Part shown: positions 39,345 through 52,277 of the stretch, one piece after another | How positions within the stretch are numbered: position 1 is the stretch's first letter | Layout of the letters: every line of letters begins with the position of its first letter | Source of the DNA: Cryptomeria japonica | Taxonomy: Eukaryota > Streptophyta > Pinopsida > Cupressales > Cupressaceae | Assembly (NCBI RefSeq): GCF_030272615.1 | Contig: NC_081411.1 | Coordinates: 183,730,977 to 183,794,976 of the forward strand | DNA length: 64,000 nt | Direction: 5' to 3' | Position numbers and translations under genes: made by a program | Notes under the pieces: model-generated | The model's database searches: none | Seen by the model: only the letters and a program-made list of their open reading frames with translations | What the model was told of the DNA's origin: nothing

Positions 39345-41620
39345 CACTTTAGAAAATAATTAATTCCTCTTTCTAAATCTTTACATAGTATAATGATTAG
39401 ACTAATTAATGTTAATGTGTTGCAATTTCCTCCCATCAAACCTATAGACATCTCTAAGCCTCTACCACCTTTTTTGACCATAAAGCCTTTTGATAGTACC
39501 ATCGTTAAGTGGGTCATGATATGAAAAAATGTTACAAATTGAGAAATAAGATTCAAGATCTTATTGAATCCAATATCATATTTGTGGCAAGTGTGAATGA
39601 TAAAGGAAACAAGTTTGTAGCACCTCTAAATAATAATTTGCAAATCTTCATTGATCCTTTGCCTTCTCATTCTACTAATGAGGCTGAGTCTAAAAATTTA
39701 ATCAACTTTAATTCTAATAATTAGGCCCAAAATATAACAATGTTGTGAACCTTATTGAAAAACCCAAACCTAAACATGAACCTTGCATCACTTTTCACTC
39801 TAGGGAGACTATTAAAGAACTTGATGGTTCATTATACTTTATTGTGAAGATTAAAGGAAAGCTCTCATATGAAGTGCTCATTGATCCAGTATGTATGGTA
39901 AATGTTATCAATGATGAACATCTCTTTACTCAATAATTTCATCAAGAAACATATGAAAAATCAAATATGATGATCAAGTTGCATGATGGTTTCACTTGTC
40001 CTACTATAGGTTCTATCACTCTTTTGGTTGAGGTTGGTACTAAGTTCTTAGATGTTACGTTTGTTATCATTCTTCCCTTTGATCAATTTCATGTGAAGTT
40101 GGGACATCCTTGGATCTTTTCAATACAAGATATCCCTTCTACCATTCATAAGTGTTTGAAGGTCCCTCATAATGCACAAATTATCATGATCAATCATAGC
40201 CTTTACCAACTCATAGCAAGATGTGAAAATTTCACACTTGATTACTTTTGGCCTAAACAACCTGAAACTTTAAAACCTTGAACTTATATCTTTTTCCTAT
40301 TTTATCAAAAATAGAAAAGTGAGATGATATTGGCCTTGAGTATACCTAAAGACCCTTCATCTATGGATATTGCTCTTTCTCATCTTGGACAAGAACTTCT
40401 TCCTACTCTTATTCACCCCCTATATGTTGTGGTTCCCCCCTACATCATATAAATGAAAGTGGCTAGCATCTTGTATTTCTTAACCTAGTGAGGTTTCTTT
40501 TGTTCCTCTCCCTACAAGGGAAGAAAATAAGCCTATGTTTATTGATCCCCAACCTTTGCAAGTTTCGAGTCAAACTAAGAGAAATTATTGTGCGAGAGAA
40601 CACCGACATAGATGATATGCCAAGGCTCATGACCTTTCTTCCCAAACCATTTCCTCCTTGAAGACACCAAATACTGACTTGGTCCCATTTGTCCAACCTT
40701 TTCCTAACCCTAGGGAGAAATTTCAACCCAATCCACCATGTCAAAAATTAAAAATGTCTATGCAAAATGATAATTTATTTTCTTTTCATGTGAAAATCCT
40801 ATTATGATTAATTTAGATGATGATATGCTAACAATGTTGATCCTAATAATTCTGCTCAAATGTATGAGGTTATTGAGATTAATCATGAAATTTATTCAAG
40901 ATTTTCAAAAGCATTAATTCTATCTCCTAGTGACAAACAAAGTGACACATAATTAAAGCATGGTCCTTGTTTATAACTTGTAGCAACTCCATCTATTGCG
41001 CTTGTCGTTGCTCCTCTTACAACTTGTCCACCATCCCTACGTGATGTTAATAAATATTGGGAGGCATATGATTTTCTTGACTAGCTTCATTTGTGCTATA
41101 GATTCTTATGTGTGTTTTCTTGTGTGTAATGTGCTTTCCACGTGATGTGCTACTTGAAATTTCTTTGTTATGTTAGGTTTTCTTTGGAGACCCTTGTTAC
41201 TTTGTTCCTGCAAGATAATGTAGAGATTGAATCTTTCATGACATTCCTCTATTTGTATCTCAATTATACTATATGTTGTATCAATATTATGTCGTACATG
41301 TGTTATTGTTCGTAATTTTATCTTTATGTTGTCTACTTGGGGATGATGCAAAGAATTGAGATCTCTTTTTGGTCTCTACTATGTTGACCCAAAAATATTT
41401 ATTTGTTCATCTTATGCGCACCTCATCCATTGTGCTCAATTCAATGCAAATATACTTGATATACATGATTTATCAAATGTGCATACTGACCCCAGTTAGA
41501 GGATCCCTTATATGCTTTCTCATTATGTATTGTGATCATTTCCCTTGAATTGTCCTTGCTTGGGGGCATATCATTGTGGCAACATGCTTGCCTTTTGGAT
41601 GCCTATATACTACTTGTATA
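39345..41620 (+). mobile_element. G3: degenerate Ty3/gypsy fragment
   Basis: Plus-strand gypsy gag-end and protease remnants (39509-40281) are followed by about 1.3 kb of decayed sequence with no readable RT. A GCTTGGGGGCAT word near 41560 resembles one in G5 (47487). No LTRs or boundaries were found. Confidence 0.6.
39509..40281 (+). pseudogene. G3 gag zinc-finger end and protease remnant
   Basis: The first part encodes GHDMKKCYKLRNKIQDLIE, the finger-like end of a Tat-type gag. The next frame encodes a protease region, GKLSYEVLIDPVCMVNVI, with D-P-V at the place of the active triplet; after a TAA near 39934 it continues to FHVKLGHPWIFSIQDIPS and ends at 40281. In G2 the equivalent reads VLIDGGAGLNI and ILLGRPWIHE. 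The fragment is inactive. Confidence 0.75.
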
Positions 41621-44061
41621 TGCTAAATTTGAACCCTAATATTACAAACCTTGTTGGCATATGAGCAGATTTTGATAACATGATGATAATGTATGTTGTC
41701 ATTGATGTCAATATGCTGAAGTATGAATAGGTATATTGAAATAAGCAAACTGGCAAGTGAACCAGTATGATGGTGTGAATTGGTATGTGCAAAAGTGAAC
41801 CGATATGATGTAGTGTGAATCGTTAAATGCAAAGTTTGTATCGGGATGTGACTATCGGTTGGTAGTCTCAGCTTTAGGGTTTTCGGTGGATGCATTCCAA
41901 GTATGTGAGACTTGACCGATGATATGCTATGATGTGTTAGCATTGTAATGAAGATTAGAGTGCATTGCCACGCCAGCCTTATGTGCGTGAAGAATTTACT
42001 TGAGGATCTTGCATGAGAAGATTGATTCCATCCACCTCGGGAATGTGCAAAATCTTAGTAAACGGTGGAGAGCGTGTGATGGGTTATCAAACTCCAGAAG
42101 CAACAAAGAATGAACGATGTAGAATGTCTTGAGATTTGTTCAAGATTGTTTTACCCTATGTAATATGTTTAAATGGTCAGGATTGGACCAACTGTATTGT
42201 TAACCTAGATGCTTAGGGTTTAGGGTTTTGGCTACCAATCTAATTGATGTCTTACAGGTCAATGATGTTTGTTATTGTAAAGTTGTTGGAAAATGAATGT
42301 GTGTGAAGTGATTCTTGCCAGATCAGTATAGTGAGTAGAGATCTGCAAAGTGTGATTGCAGATGTAAAGGAACTAAAGTGGATCTGCCTTGACATTGAGT
42401 GCTATCGTCAAATCAGTGTATTACCTATTGACTTCTAGCCATTTCAGCAGTTGAAAATCCCTTTACCGGGTAGCTTTAACAAGATTTTTGTAAATCCTTT
42501 AACAGGGTGACTCAAAATCATTGAGTTCTTGAAATCCTCTTACAAGGTAACCTTTAACACGGTTTTAACATCTAACTGAGTATTTAGCCATCCCTTAACC
42601 GGGTGATCCCTAGTAGGATCGGTTCCTAGCATAACCTGTTGTAAAGTCTTTAACTAGACTAGGCTCCTAATAGAGCAGACTTTAGAAGATTTCAAGAACA
42701 ACTTGTGGGTATTCATCCCCACCGTGGTTTTTCCTAGTTGGGTTTCCACATGAAAAATCAGTGTGTTATGTGTGATGCTTTTTCATGTGATGTTTTAGTG
42801 TTTTCTGTTAAATGGTAAAGCATGCTGATCCAGTGGTTATTATATTTTTGATGTATTACTTGTTTAAGCATATGGGTGAAGTGGAAATGATATATTAGGT
42901 TTTGTGAGGATCTAGATGTTATCGGCTTATGTCTTTGGCAGTCATACTGTATTTTACCAGTAGTGCCCTGAATTAGATCAGTGATGCTATTTACCAGTTA
43001 GTGCAGTCTTTGTAGTTTAAATTGTTAAAGAAGTTTTTATCTATACCAATTCATCCCCCCTCTCAGTATCTATTGAGTATTTACTATTCATCATTATTCA
43101 TCAAACCTTAGTTCCAACCATAAAACCCTAGATCTACAATGAAATTCAAAAAACCATCAATGAAGAACCATCTAATAAATTTTTTTATAAAATAAACCAA
43201 ATGATACCTTCACACATACAAATGGGTTTGATTATCGTGTTTCTCTTATCTCCATTGATCTTGCTTTGATATGGTTGCTCTCATATTTTTATGCATGCAT
43301 GGGAGCTAAATGAAGAATGGATGTGGTTGTGATGATGTAGAATTGATCGTGATGATGTAGGCTAAAGTTAAATTGATAGATTGTAAGTATGCTCCAAGAT
43401 TCAATTGATTGATGCTCCAAATGCTTGATTGCTTGTTGAATTGATATGATGAAATGCGAGGGAGCTCGACTCCTTTTATAAAGATCCTTTAAGAAATGGA
43501 TGGTTGAGATTAAGAGGCAAAAAGGATAAATTAAGGCCCATGATCACATAGGTAAATGGGACCAATAGGATAAAAGGACATGCAAAGATGAAGGGGGTAG
43601 ATCAAGAGGTGGAAAGGTAAAAGATAAGGTTGAATAGGATTAAGAAGTTAAATTAAAATGGAGGGCTACGATTGAGGGGTAGGTATTTAAGAAAACGTGT
43701 TGTCATGTGGATAAGAAGAAAAAGATAAATGAAATAAATAAATAAATAAATAAATAAATACTTATTTAATAGAAGAAAGGCCACATAAATAAAATAAATA
43801 AAATAAATAAAATATTTATTTAATTTGGGAAAGAGGGAAGGGGCCAAATTATATAAATAAGAAATATTTATTTAATTTAGAAAGAAGAGGATAATGAATT
43901 AATTAAATAAATTAAATATTTATTTAATTAATTCACGAAAAGGCTAATGAATTAATTAAGTAAATTACAATATTTATTTAATTAATATAAGACATTGGGA
44001 TGAAATATTTAAATAAATAATAAAGATTTATTTAAGTAAAGGATAATTTTAGGTACCTACA
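41621..44061 (-). repeat. G4: minus-strand gypsy 3' LTR, split by a solo copia LTR
   Basis: The right end reads TGTAGGTACC on the minus strand next to a polypurine tract. The body (43104-44061) is related to the G2 LTR: TCTCCATTGATCTTGCTT, then ATAAATAAATA-rich palindromes. The left end, TGCTAAATTTG at 41621, is a guess. Without the solo LTR and its duplicated bases it is about 980 bp. The internal region lies to the right but is displaced by G5. Confidence 0.7.
41652..43103 (+). repeat. sC: solo copia LTR
   Basis: The 1452 bp run from TGTTGGCATATG to CATTATTCATCA, flanked by AACCT on both sides (41647-41651 and 43104-43108). It has copia landmarks in plus orientation: GTGGTTTTTCC and GGGTTTCCAC (42724-42749) and a CCCCCCTCTCAG run (43046-43060). 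No internal region is present, so it is the product of LTR-LTR recombination. Confidence 0.9.
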
Positions 44062-44075
44062 TTTTGCCCCTCTTT
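44062..44075 (-). promoter_or_regulatory. G4 polypurine tract
   Basis: The minus strand reads AAAGAGGGGCAAAA next to the LTR start, identical to G1, G2 and N1. Confidence 0.85.
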
Positions 44076-44090
44076 GAGACAATGCAGTTT

Positions 44091-45058
44091 TGTAGGTTCA
44101 TAAATTGTAACCAATGCAATTTACACCTCATGTTTGTGCTCCTACTTTAGCATGTCCCATTTTCATTCTCCCTAGGCATGTTTTGGCCCCATTTTACTCT
44201 AACCTCAAGATGTGACCAGTTGACATTGTTAGGTGGGCCCCCATCTTGAGGTTGTCTGTTCCCAATTACCCATCCGTTGGTCCTATTTTTGGAGGATGAG
44301 GGCATGGAGTGCCTTGGTCCTAGACCAAGAAGCCCCAAAATGCCCTGGTCCCCCTTAAAGAGGACACAATTTGAATGAGGATAGACACTCCCCCTCCCCA
44401 ATGGATTTTGATCCCTATGGCTACACTTGACCATTGGAGGTCAACCTACTTAATAATCTACCTAGGGAACCCTATATGAAGACATCCTATCAATTCATTT
44501 TGACATCTACTACCTATCCATTTGTACATTTGTCAAGCATTCATCATCAAGCATTTTTAGAGACTCAAGGCAACATTTTATCTTTCAGGCATTATGGAGC
44601 AAAGTTACATCAATCTTCATGCAAGCATGTGCATTTGATTATGTTTTCAATGTTCATGTGTTTGACATGCCATTACATTCAACATTTGTGAAATTGCATT
44701 CAAAGAGAATCACATAATCAATTTTCCTATAAAACATTGCAAATCTGAGGTATATCTCCTAGCATTTACTTCAGTTGTTACATTATTCAATTCAAGGTTA
44801 ATTCCTAAATTGAGGTTTGACTTAAGGAAAACCCCTATCCACAATATTTTTCCTCTTTTTCCATGTATATGGAATAGACTCAAGAGCTGCAAGAATTTTG
44901 ACAAAGTTGATGATGATGGATAGGTTTGGGTTTTGATAGAGCGAAAGTTGGAGGACCACGACGAATCTGTACTACCCAGTCTTGAAAAATCAACCCAAAC
45001 TTCTGGGAATAGGTTATGATTCTCTTCTTTCACATAGATTCTAGTTTGTCGCTTTGTG
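44091..45058 (+). repeat. G5 5' LTR
   Basis: It begins TGTAGGTTCATAAATTG and matches the right copy to about CTAGTTTGTCGCT. Its TATA region (CTATATGAAG, about 44472-44481) is changed relative to CTATATAAAG in the right copy. Confidence 0.75.
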
Positions 45059-45721
45059 GGATATTTGTAGTAGTCTGTGTTTACTATATCCCTTTAATTA
45101 TCCGTCATTGTACCCTAATTTCACAACTTACATCCAGACTTTCAATTAAAAGGAGGTAACAAACAAAACCAATGAATCTAATCAAAATTTCATCCCTTTT
45201 CCTATTTGAATTATGGCTAGATCTATTGGATTCACCCCTCTTTCCATGTCGTGGTCCCTAAGGTAAAATTAGTGGTCTTACCATCCTAATTGGTGAAATC
45301 CTAATTTATACCACCATTACATTTTGGTGAACCCAACTTCTTTCATGCCTATTTCTAATTTGTGGTCTCAAACTTGATTTATATGCACTTAAATACTAAA
45401 TTTTGCACTCATAAATCATATTTGGAATTGAATTACATAAATTTGGTGGTTAAATTTATAAAAGCCTTAATTTATTACTCTCAAATTGACTTGTGGGTTG
45501 CATAATCTTTCACTTGTGTTTTCAAATCTACTTTGGGGCATTTTCATAATGGAATTTACTAAATTTGATCAGTTTTCTATTTCACATATGATTGCATTGT
45601 TCCTTAGTTACATTTATCAAAATCATGTGTTGGATAATGGTTTCTTTCACTTTAAATTACTTCTTTTCATGCATAGTACTTTTGTATATTGCATCTTTAG
45701 AATTTCAAAGCTATTTACCAC
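45059..45721 (+). other. G5 leader region
   Basis: No gene, clear primer site or repeat structure was recognised. The DNA is AT-rich. Confidence 0.4.
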
Positions 45722-46735
45722 TTGCAAATCATCTATCAAAGCTTTTATCCATATTATATTTTTTTTATGATGACATTTTTAAGAAAATGCATTACATATG
45801 CAGATCACATAAAAGATTTCATAGATAATGATAATTCTAGAGATGATATTGAAAACATTAACACTTGTACCTCTCCTAGGGTACCTCATGAGAATGAGGA
45901 AAGAATCAATATCCCTATGAATGATATCTCTAATGGGGAGAAAATATTGAAGACAAACATGACACCATCTTCTTCTCATATGCATACTCTAGTGCAAGGG
46001 GGGTAAGATCAAAATTTTGGTATATAAATCTCTCTAGATCCTCCTTGTTCTCCTAGAGCTTATCTCAATCATCAAAATATTTTTAGGGAAGATGATGTTT
46101 TTCATTTTATTCATTATCTTTCTCCTCACATAACGTTAAGAAACGATAAAGCTTTAGATGAGAAGGACCCTCCTTCCCAACCTATCAAAGAGGACATGCC
46201 TAATGATAGAAAGGAGAATCTCCCTACAAAGGATATCCCTTCCTCATATACTTATCCCTTCGATTCCTCTATGTTCCCTTACACTACAAATTTTAAAGAA
46301 ATTAATGATAATGGTCCTCCTTCACAATTGAAACATTCTTATAGGAGTGGCTATAATATAATCTCAAAAAAAGATTAAAGTGGACAGGGACTTGGAAAAT
46401 ATGAACAAGGAAATAAAGTCCCTATAAACTCTCATTCACAAGCTAGTATAGAAGTTTTAGGACATCCTTATTGCTCACCTATGGATGATCCCCTTAATGT
46501 TCAAAGGTTTAAGGGGTATTTTGCAACACATAAACTCTACCATCCATCTAAATGTGCTTCTTCCTCAAATAATCATTTATGCATATATCATCAAACTAAT
46601 GATCATCGTACAAATGGAATCCTTGATTTTCAAAATGAAATACAAGGACTCATTGAAAATGGAATTATCAAAATAATAAAAAATGATCCAAGTCTCCTGC
46701 TACTACCACACCTTGTCCTACATCTCAAGAGATAA
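45722..46735 (+). pseudogene. G5 gag C-terminal remnant with G-patch and finger-like motifs
   Basis: Broken frames encode an Asp/Asn-rich stretch, then SGYNIISKKD-stop-SGQGLGKYEQGNKVPI, which has the G-patch pattern found in some plant gypsy polyproteins. Next comes CIYHQTNDHRTNGILDF and NEIQGLIENGII, the finger-like end also seen in G2 and G3 but with its last Cys lost. A TAA (46376-46378) interrupts it. RT is not detectable downstream. Confidence 0.65.
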
Positions 46736-48107
46736 AACCTACCCCTATTGACAATCAAGACAAATTAGCTACAACAAAATTTTGGAGATTGAAGTATGAT
46801 AAAAATGTTATTTTTTCTTTCATAATATATAACAAATGGTTGACTGCACCAATGAAGGTCAGGCCCTACTCAAGGATCTTGTGAAATGCTTCAACTATGC
46901 CATGTGCTTATGGATGATAGGGGCTAGAAGTGTGGTGTTGTACCATAAACTCTTAAGAATAAAGAAGGTGATGTGTATTATCTTTTTCATCACTATTATT
47001 CTCATTCTCTTGGAAATTATAAATCTTTTAAAGAATTTGTTCAAGACCAATATGATCGGGCTCACATAGATCTTACAACCGATCTTGCAATTTTTCTTGG
47101 TGAAGAGGTAGTGCCTTAGCACTCAATTAACCTTATTATGTTTCTCCCCACCACATGGCACAAGTAGTTTAACCTTATTGGGGGCTCTTTGTCATGTGCG
47201 GTAATCCATATTAATTTTGAATCATATTTGGACAACAACATAATTCATCCTTGTATCCTCACTTGGGGTGCAGGGATAGTATATTTAATTCCTCTCTCTT
47301 TTCAAAGATTGTCTCTTCTTTTGATTGGTATTTTACATATCTTGATGTCTTTTCTCATATTGAATCTTCCTTAATCTAAGTACATGTGTTTTCCTTTCTT
47401 AGGACCTTTTCTTTGCCTGAAATGTTACATATTTTATGTATAATCTCTCTTTAAAGGTTTTGTAATACTTCTCTTTGTCCCTATGCTTGGGGGGCATTGA
47501 TTTCTCCTATCCTTTCTAGAGATCCAATTTTCCTCTATTGAGTTGGGTTTGCCTATAATACAATGTTATTCCTTGTGTACAAAGTTGTTTGTTTCTAAAG
47601 GATTCTCTCTTATGCAAGAGGTGTGTATCCTTGTTTACAACCTCTTCTTCACTTGGTATTAATGCATGTCTAATTTAAACAAGTCCCTTACTTAGGATCA
47701 AGAGTGTGTTATCCTTCATCAAGAATCCCTTTACCTAACAATAGGAGGAAGGTATGAATTATGTATCTCTTTCCTTTCTTTTGATCAATGATGGTTTTTT
47801 GGTTCAAAGTCTCCTCTTGGAGGTAGATGTATTTTGAGAAAATATCTCTTTCTCCTTCTCCAAAGGATTCCCTTTACACTTGTTTCAAGATATCTATTTT
47901 ATAACTATCCTTTCCTTGCTTATAAGAGTCATACCTCTTTAGCTTGGATTTATGTACATTGTTGCCTAAACGATATATACTTGGTGTTGAAGTTGTGTAT
48001 CCTTGTTTCTAGCTTCCTTAAGACATCGACATACCTCTATGTTGACATCTTAAGTTGGGGGGGGGGGGGGTGCATATATAATGCCCTCCTTGTACTATAT
48101 ATTTTAT
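46736..48107 (+). other. G5 internal region, decayed
   Basis: No readable pol domain. A GCTTGGGGGGCATTG word is at 47487, and a run of about 13 G lies at 48057-48070. Confidence 0.4.
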
Positions 48108-48460
48108 TTTGCATGTCTTATATGGGGTGCACATTCTTGAAACCAAACCTAACTATTATATGAGATGCTTCATTACTGAAACCAAACACAACTCTTTTAT
48201 ATGTCTTATACGTGGTATACATTATTGAAACTAGACCTAACTCTTATACTAGATGTTCCCGAAGTCAGGCATATTTATTTTTAATTGGATGTCTTAGACA
48301 AGGTACACATTCTCAAAACTTGACCTAACTCCTATACAAGATGTTCTCAAAACCATACATGTTTGTTTTTTAATTACAAGTCTTATATAGGTTGTTGCAT
48401 GCTCAAAACCAGACCTAAATTATTAGCCGTGATGCTTAACTCTTGAAACTAGACAATAAC
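48108..48460 (+). repeat. CTTATA / TGAAACCAGAC minisatellite in G5
   Basis: Seven or so imperfect units of about 50 bp pair a CTTATAYRNG core with TTNTTGAAACCARAC and CTAACTCTTATA. The same two words form arrays in N1 (57843-58075 and 59480-59990). Confidence 0.7.
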
Positions 48461-48489
48461 ATATGCACCAGGGTGAGTTGACTAACATA

Positions 48490-48760
48490 GCACAACTTGC
48501 TAGACTGTTCAACTCTTCCTTTTTCAAGTGAGTGGAACTAGCATAACACAACTTGCTAGACTATTCTAACTCTCCTTCTTTACATGAATCACACAACATA
48601 ACACAACTTATTATCCCATGAGTATTCATGTTCTCATGGGTCACCTAACATAAGACAACTTTATAGCATGTCGATTCCATAACCTATATTTCTCTTCTTC
48701 TCATGGATCACCTAACATAATGAAACTTTCTAGCCTATGGTGTCCATGTTCCCTCTTCTC
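48490..48760 (+). repeat. CTAACATARCACAACTTGCTAGAC repeats in G5
   Basis: About five imperfect units of 60-70 bp share CATAACACAACTT followed by CTAGACTATTC or a decayed form. Noncoding. Confidence 0.65.
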
Positions 48761-49167
48761 TTTCCCATAATATGATAGCTTTTCTATATGTGGATCATGG
48801 TTCATCACTTGATGCATGATCTTGGTATTTTTATGTGACCACTTGTGTTCTTATGATAGCATTCCAAGAATGATATTAGTGGTTGAGACATTTCAACTAT
48901 CAAGGCCTCTTCAACTAGTTGACTTGGACCCTTTTTTTTCTAGTACTAACCTCTTTGTGTTGTGTGTATTGTGACTTTGTTTGTCCTTTTTGTCTATCTT
49001 ATTTTGTGTGTCCTTGCATGTGATTGCATGAGCTAAGATCCTAAGATTGGGGGCTTGGTTCCTCAAAATTAGTGTTGTCTTATCTACTTATGATCTCATT
49101 CCTAGTTTTTCCTCTCTCTCATCTTTCTACTTTATAATGAATATTTGCGTAGGCTCATACTCCCATT

Positions 49168-49182
49168 AAAGAGGGAGCTAAA
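49168..49182 (+). promoter_or_regulatory. G5 polypurine tract
   Basis: TAAAGAGGGAGCTAA lies directly before the TGTAAAATTG LTR start. It is a variant of the tract in the other gypsy elements. Confidence 0.7.
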
Positions 49183-50159
49183 TGTAAAATTGTAAATTAT
49201 AACCAGTGCAATTTACACCTCATGTTTGTGCTCCTACTTTAGCGTGTCCCATTTTTGTTCTCCCTTGGCTTGTTTTGGCCCAATTTTTCTTCAACTTTGA
49301 TGCAACCTATTGACACTATTAGGTGGGTCCCCATCCTAAGGTTGCTTGTTTTTGATTTCCCATCTATTTGTCCTATTTTTGGAGGACTGAGGCATGGAGT
49401 GCCTTGGTGATAGGCTAGGGCACCCCAAAACACCTTGGTCCCCCTTAAAGAGGACCCAATTTTAATGTGGATAGGCACTCCCCCTCTCTAATGGATTTTG
49501 GTCCCCATGGCAACACATGACTGTTGGAGGCCAATCTAATCAGTAATTTACCTAGGGGACCCTATATAAAGACATCCTATAAATTCATTTCGACATCAAC
49601 TACCTATCCATATTATTCATGGATCTGTCAAGCATTCATCATCAAGCATTTTTAGAGACTCAAGGCAACATTTTATCCTTCAAAAATTATGTAGCAAAGT
49701 CACATAAATCTTCATGCACGCATGTATGTTTGATTATGTTTTTCATGTTCATGTGTTTTTCATGCCATTATATTTAACATAAGTTTGATTACATTCAAAG
49801 AGCATTTCATCATCAATTTTCCTAGATCAACCATTGCAGATGTGAGGTATATCTCCTAACATTTACTTCAATATTTCTATTATTTAATTCAAGGTTAGTT
49901 CCCAAATTAGGTTTGATCTAAGGCAAACCCCTATCCACAACATTTTCCCCCTCTTTTATGTGCATACAATCTACTTGGGAGCTATACTCAAGAATTCTAA
50001 CAGAGTTGACGATGACGAATAGGTTCAAATTTTGACTAAGTAAAAGTCAGAGGACCAAGGTGAACCTATACTACCGAGTCTTGAAAAATCAGCTTGAACT
50101 TGTGGGAAGAGGTAATGATTCTCTTCTTTTTCTTGGACTCTAGTTTGTTGCTATGGGAT
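49183..50159 (+). repeat. G5 3' LTR
   Basis: It starts TGTAAAATTGTAAATTATAA, has a TATA box CTATATAAAG near 49562-49571, and matches the left copy to about CTAGTTTGTTGCT. By eye the two copies differ at well over 10% of positions, so this is an old insertion. Confidence 0.75.
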
Positions 50160-50268
50160 TGTAGAGGATGAGATTTTCTACCCTTGAAGTGATGAACCTC
50201 AAGGAACAAAATGACCTTTGCTCTATGTCACTTAGACTAGCGCTAAAGGTAAGATAGGGGATACAAAG

Positions 50269-51714
50269 TGTAGACACCTAAAAGTTGCACAATGAATTAA
50301 GTGAATTTTATTCATTTAATTATTCTTAATTCTTCCTATTAATTAAATTAAGATTTAATTAATATACCCTTTTTCTATCTAAGCCATTTAACTAAATACC
50401 CTCCCTCTAGCCATTTTAATTAAATTTACATTTAATTAAAGATATCAATTTATCCCCTTTCCCATTTTAATTAAATCTACATTTAATTAAAATCTCATTT
50501 GCATTTAAATAAATCTAAATTTATTTATAAATCCCCCCACTTGCAAAATCCTACAAATGCAAGCTGCAACCAAATTAAAATAAAGCAATTTATTTTAATT
50601 AATTCTATTTTCCCTCACCCACTTGCATTTTCCTACATCTCCCACTTGCATCCTAAATCCTATTCCTAATTTCTTCAAGACCCTTCTAATCACTTCTAAA
50701 TTGACCTAACCCATCTTCTAAACTTTGTCACATCCCTAAACAAAGGGGAGTCACTTCTCAAACCCTTAAAGTCTTTGATAACCATTAAAGGCTTTAAGTC
50801 TTCAACCACTTAATTTTCCAAAGTCTCCCAAACCATTAATGGTTAATTCAACCCTCTTACATGGTTAGAGACTTTTTGCCTAACTTAACCTTCATCCAAC
50901 CCAAGGGTCTCATCAAGCCTTTAATGCTTTGACCATGATTATCTCTTAATCATTTGCACAAGAGTTTATCCTTGGATTAACTCTTAATCCAATGGGTAAT
51001 CTTAACTTAAGCTTGACCCTTACCCTCTAGATAACCATGAGGTCTTCTCAAGCATTTAATGTCTCCAACCCCTTTTCTCAACCAATCTTATGTTGACATT
51101 TGTCACCATTTCATTGGTGCCAAATTGCAAACATGGATTCCCAACTTTCAATCTTGGCCCTTGTTAAGATTATCCAATCTTGACCATCCATTGCCCTGTT
51201 TTCCCTATAAATAGAGCCCATTCCTTCTTCAAAAAAATCAAGTCTTTGTGCATCAAACTTATAGTCTCATAATATTAAGCATATTATCTCTCTTTGATAG
51301 AATAGCATGTTAGATCATTTTGATAGCATTCCAATCTTAGATATATCATGTTAGCTTCATCTTAGTATCATTTTCATACTAGTTCAAGCTTCATATCAAT
51401 ATCTTGCATCCTATCATCATCTAGTTTCATATCTAAATCATCACTAGGATCTTGGTTGCATTCCATTTAGATCTTAGAATCATTTTAATCTCGTTCTTTA
51501 GGTTGTCATCTTAAAGAATCAAGTGCTCTTCCAAGCTGAGAGCCACCTTGAATCTTGAAGATCCTTGGAGATAGAGGAGCATGGAACGATATTAAAGAGT
51601 TTAGATTCTTTTTAACTTGCTTTGTTTGGATTTCTAACCTCTAATGCAATGTTTCATGTGTGTGTTTGAATTGTTTTCTCCTCTTGCAGGTTGATACCAC
51701 ATTTTTGACACACA
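50269..51714 (+). repeat. N1 5' LTR
   Basis: It starts TGTAGACACC and ends TTTTTGACACACA. U3 has four TTTAATTAAA palindrome blocks. A TATA box, CCTATAAATAG, is at 51204-51214. Confidence 0.95.
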
Positions 51715-51718
51715 TTTC

Positions 51719-51735
51719 TAGCGCCCACCGTGGGG
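51719..51735 (+). promoter_or_regulatory. N1 primer-binding-site-like sequence
   Basis: TAGCGCCCACCGTGGGG begins 4 bases after the LTR. A true site should start TGG; here it reads TAG, so one G-to-A change is likely. I did not assign a tRNA. The TAGCGC start resembles the minisatellite core just downstream. Confidence 0.6.
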
Positions 51736-51802
51736 CTAGACCCCATATATCAAATCGGTTTTGAAATATATCCACTTTTGCAGGTCCGTAGAAAATGAAA
51801 AT

Positions 51803-52219
51803 TAGCGCATGGCAAACATTCCTTGGCACATCCGGTTAATAGTCTAGCGCATCCCGCGTACTGTTTAGCGCGTGGGGTCTATACTCTAGCGCATGAAGTC
51901 CTTTCTTTAGCGCATGACTTACACTAATATTTTCTTGTAGGTATCAACGCGGGAGAAAAATAGAGTAGTGCATCTGAAAAATAGTTTGGCACATCAGGTC
52001 TATCCGATAGCGCATCTGGCTCACTGTTTAGCGTGTGTAGTCTATTCTATGGCATGTAAAGTCTTTTCCTTAGCGCATCATATTTCTAACAGTTTTCTGT
52101 AGGTATCAACGCAAGAGAAAAATAGAATAGCGCATTGGGAAAACAACTTAGCGCATTGGGGGCACATAATAGCGTGCAGGTGCTTTTTCTTAGCGCATAG
52201 ACATCATTTCTTAGCGCAT
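51803..52219 (+). repeat. TAGCGCAT minisatellite, first array of N1
   Basis: About 17 copies of TAGCGCAT or TAGCGCGT, with TAGTGCAT and GGCACAT variants, at spacings of roughly 15-40 bp. TTTTCTGTAGGTATCAACGC and a variant recur at two points. The core is the same as in the G1 PMD intron. Confidence 0.85.
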
Positions 52220-52277
52220 AGAGTTGGCAGAGCCAAAAATTTATGACAGAGTCAAAAATTAGGCTTGTGGGAGGCAT

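Larger units (their letters stand above)
44091..50159 (+). mobile_element. G5: old Ty3/gypsy copy
   Basis: Two clearly related but strongly diverged direct repeats (44091 to about 45058 and 49183 to about 50159) both begin TGTA and contain CACCTCATGTTTGTGCTCC. They bound about 4.1 kb with gag remnants and no readable RT or integrase. A polypurine tract precedes the right LTR. It appears to have inserted near the end of G4. Right ends and duplication are not resolved. Confidence 0.75.

Noticed and set aside
44147-44434. Minus-strand frame of 95 codons, with a similar one at 49239-49478
   Set aside because: Both lie in the two G5 LTRs; the resemblance reflects the repeat, not a gene family.
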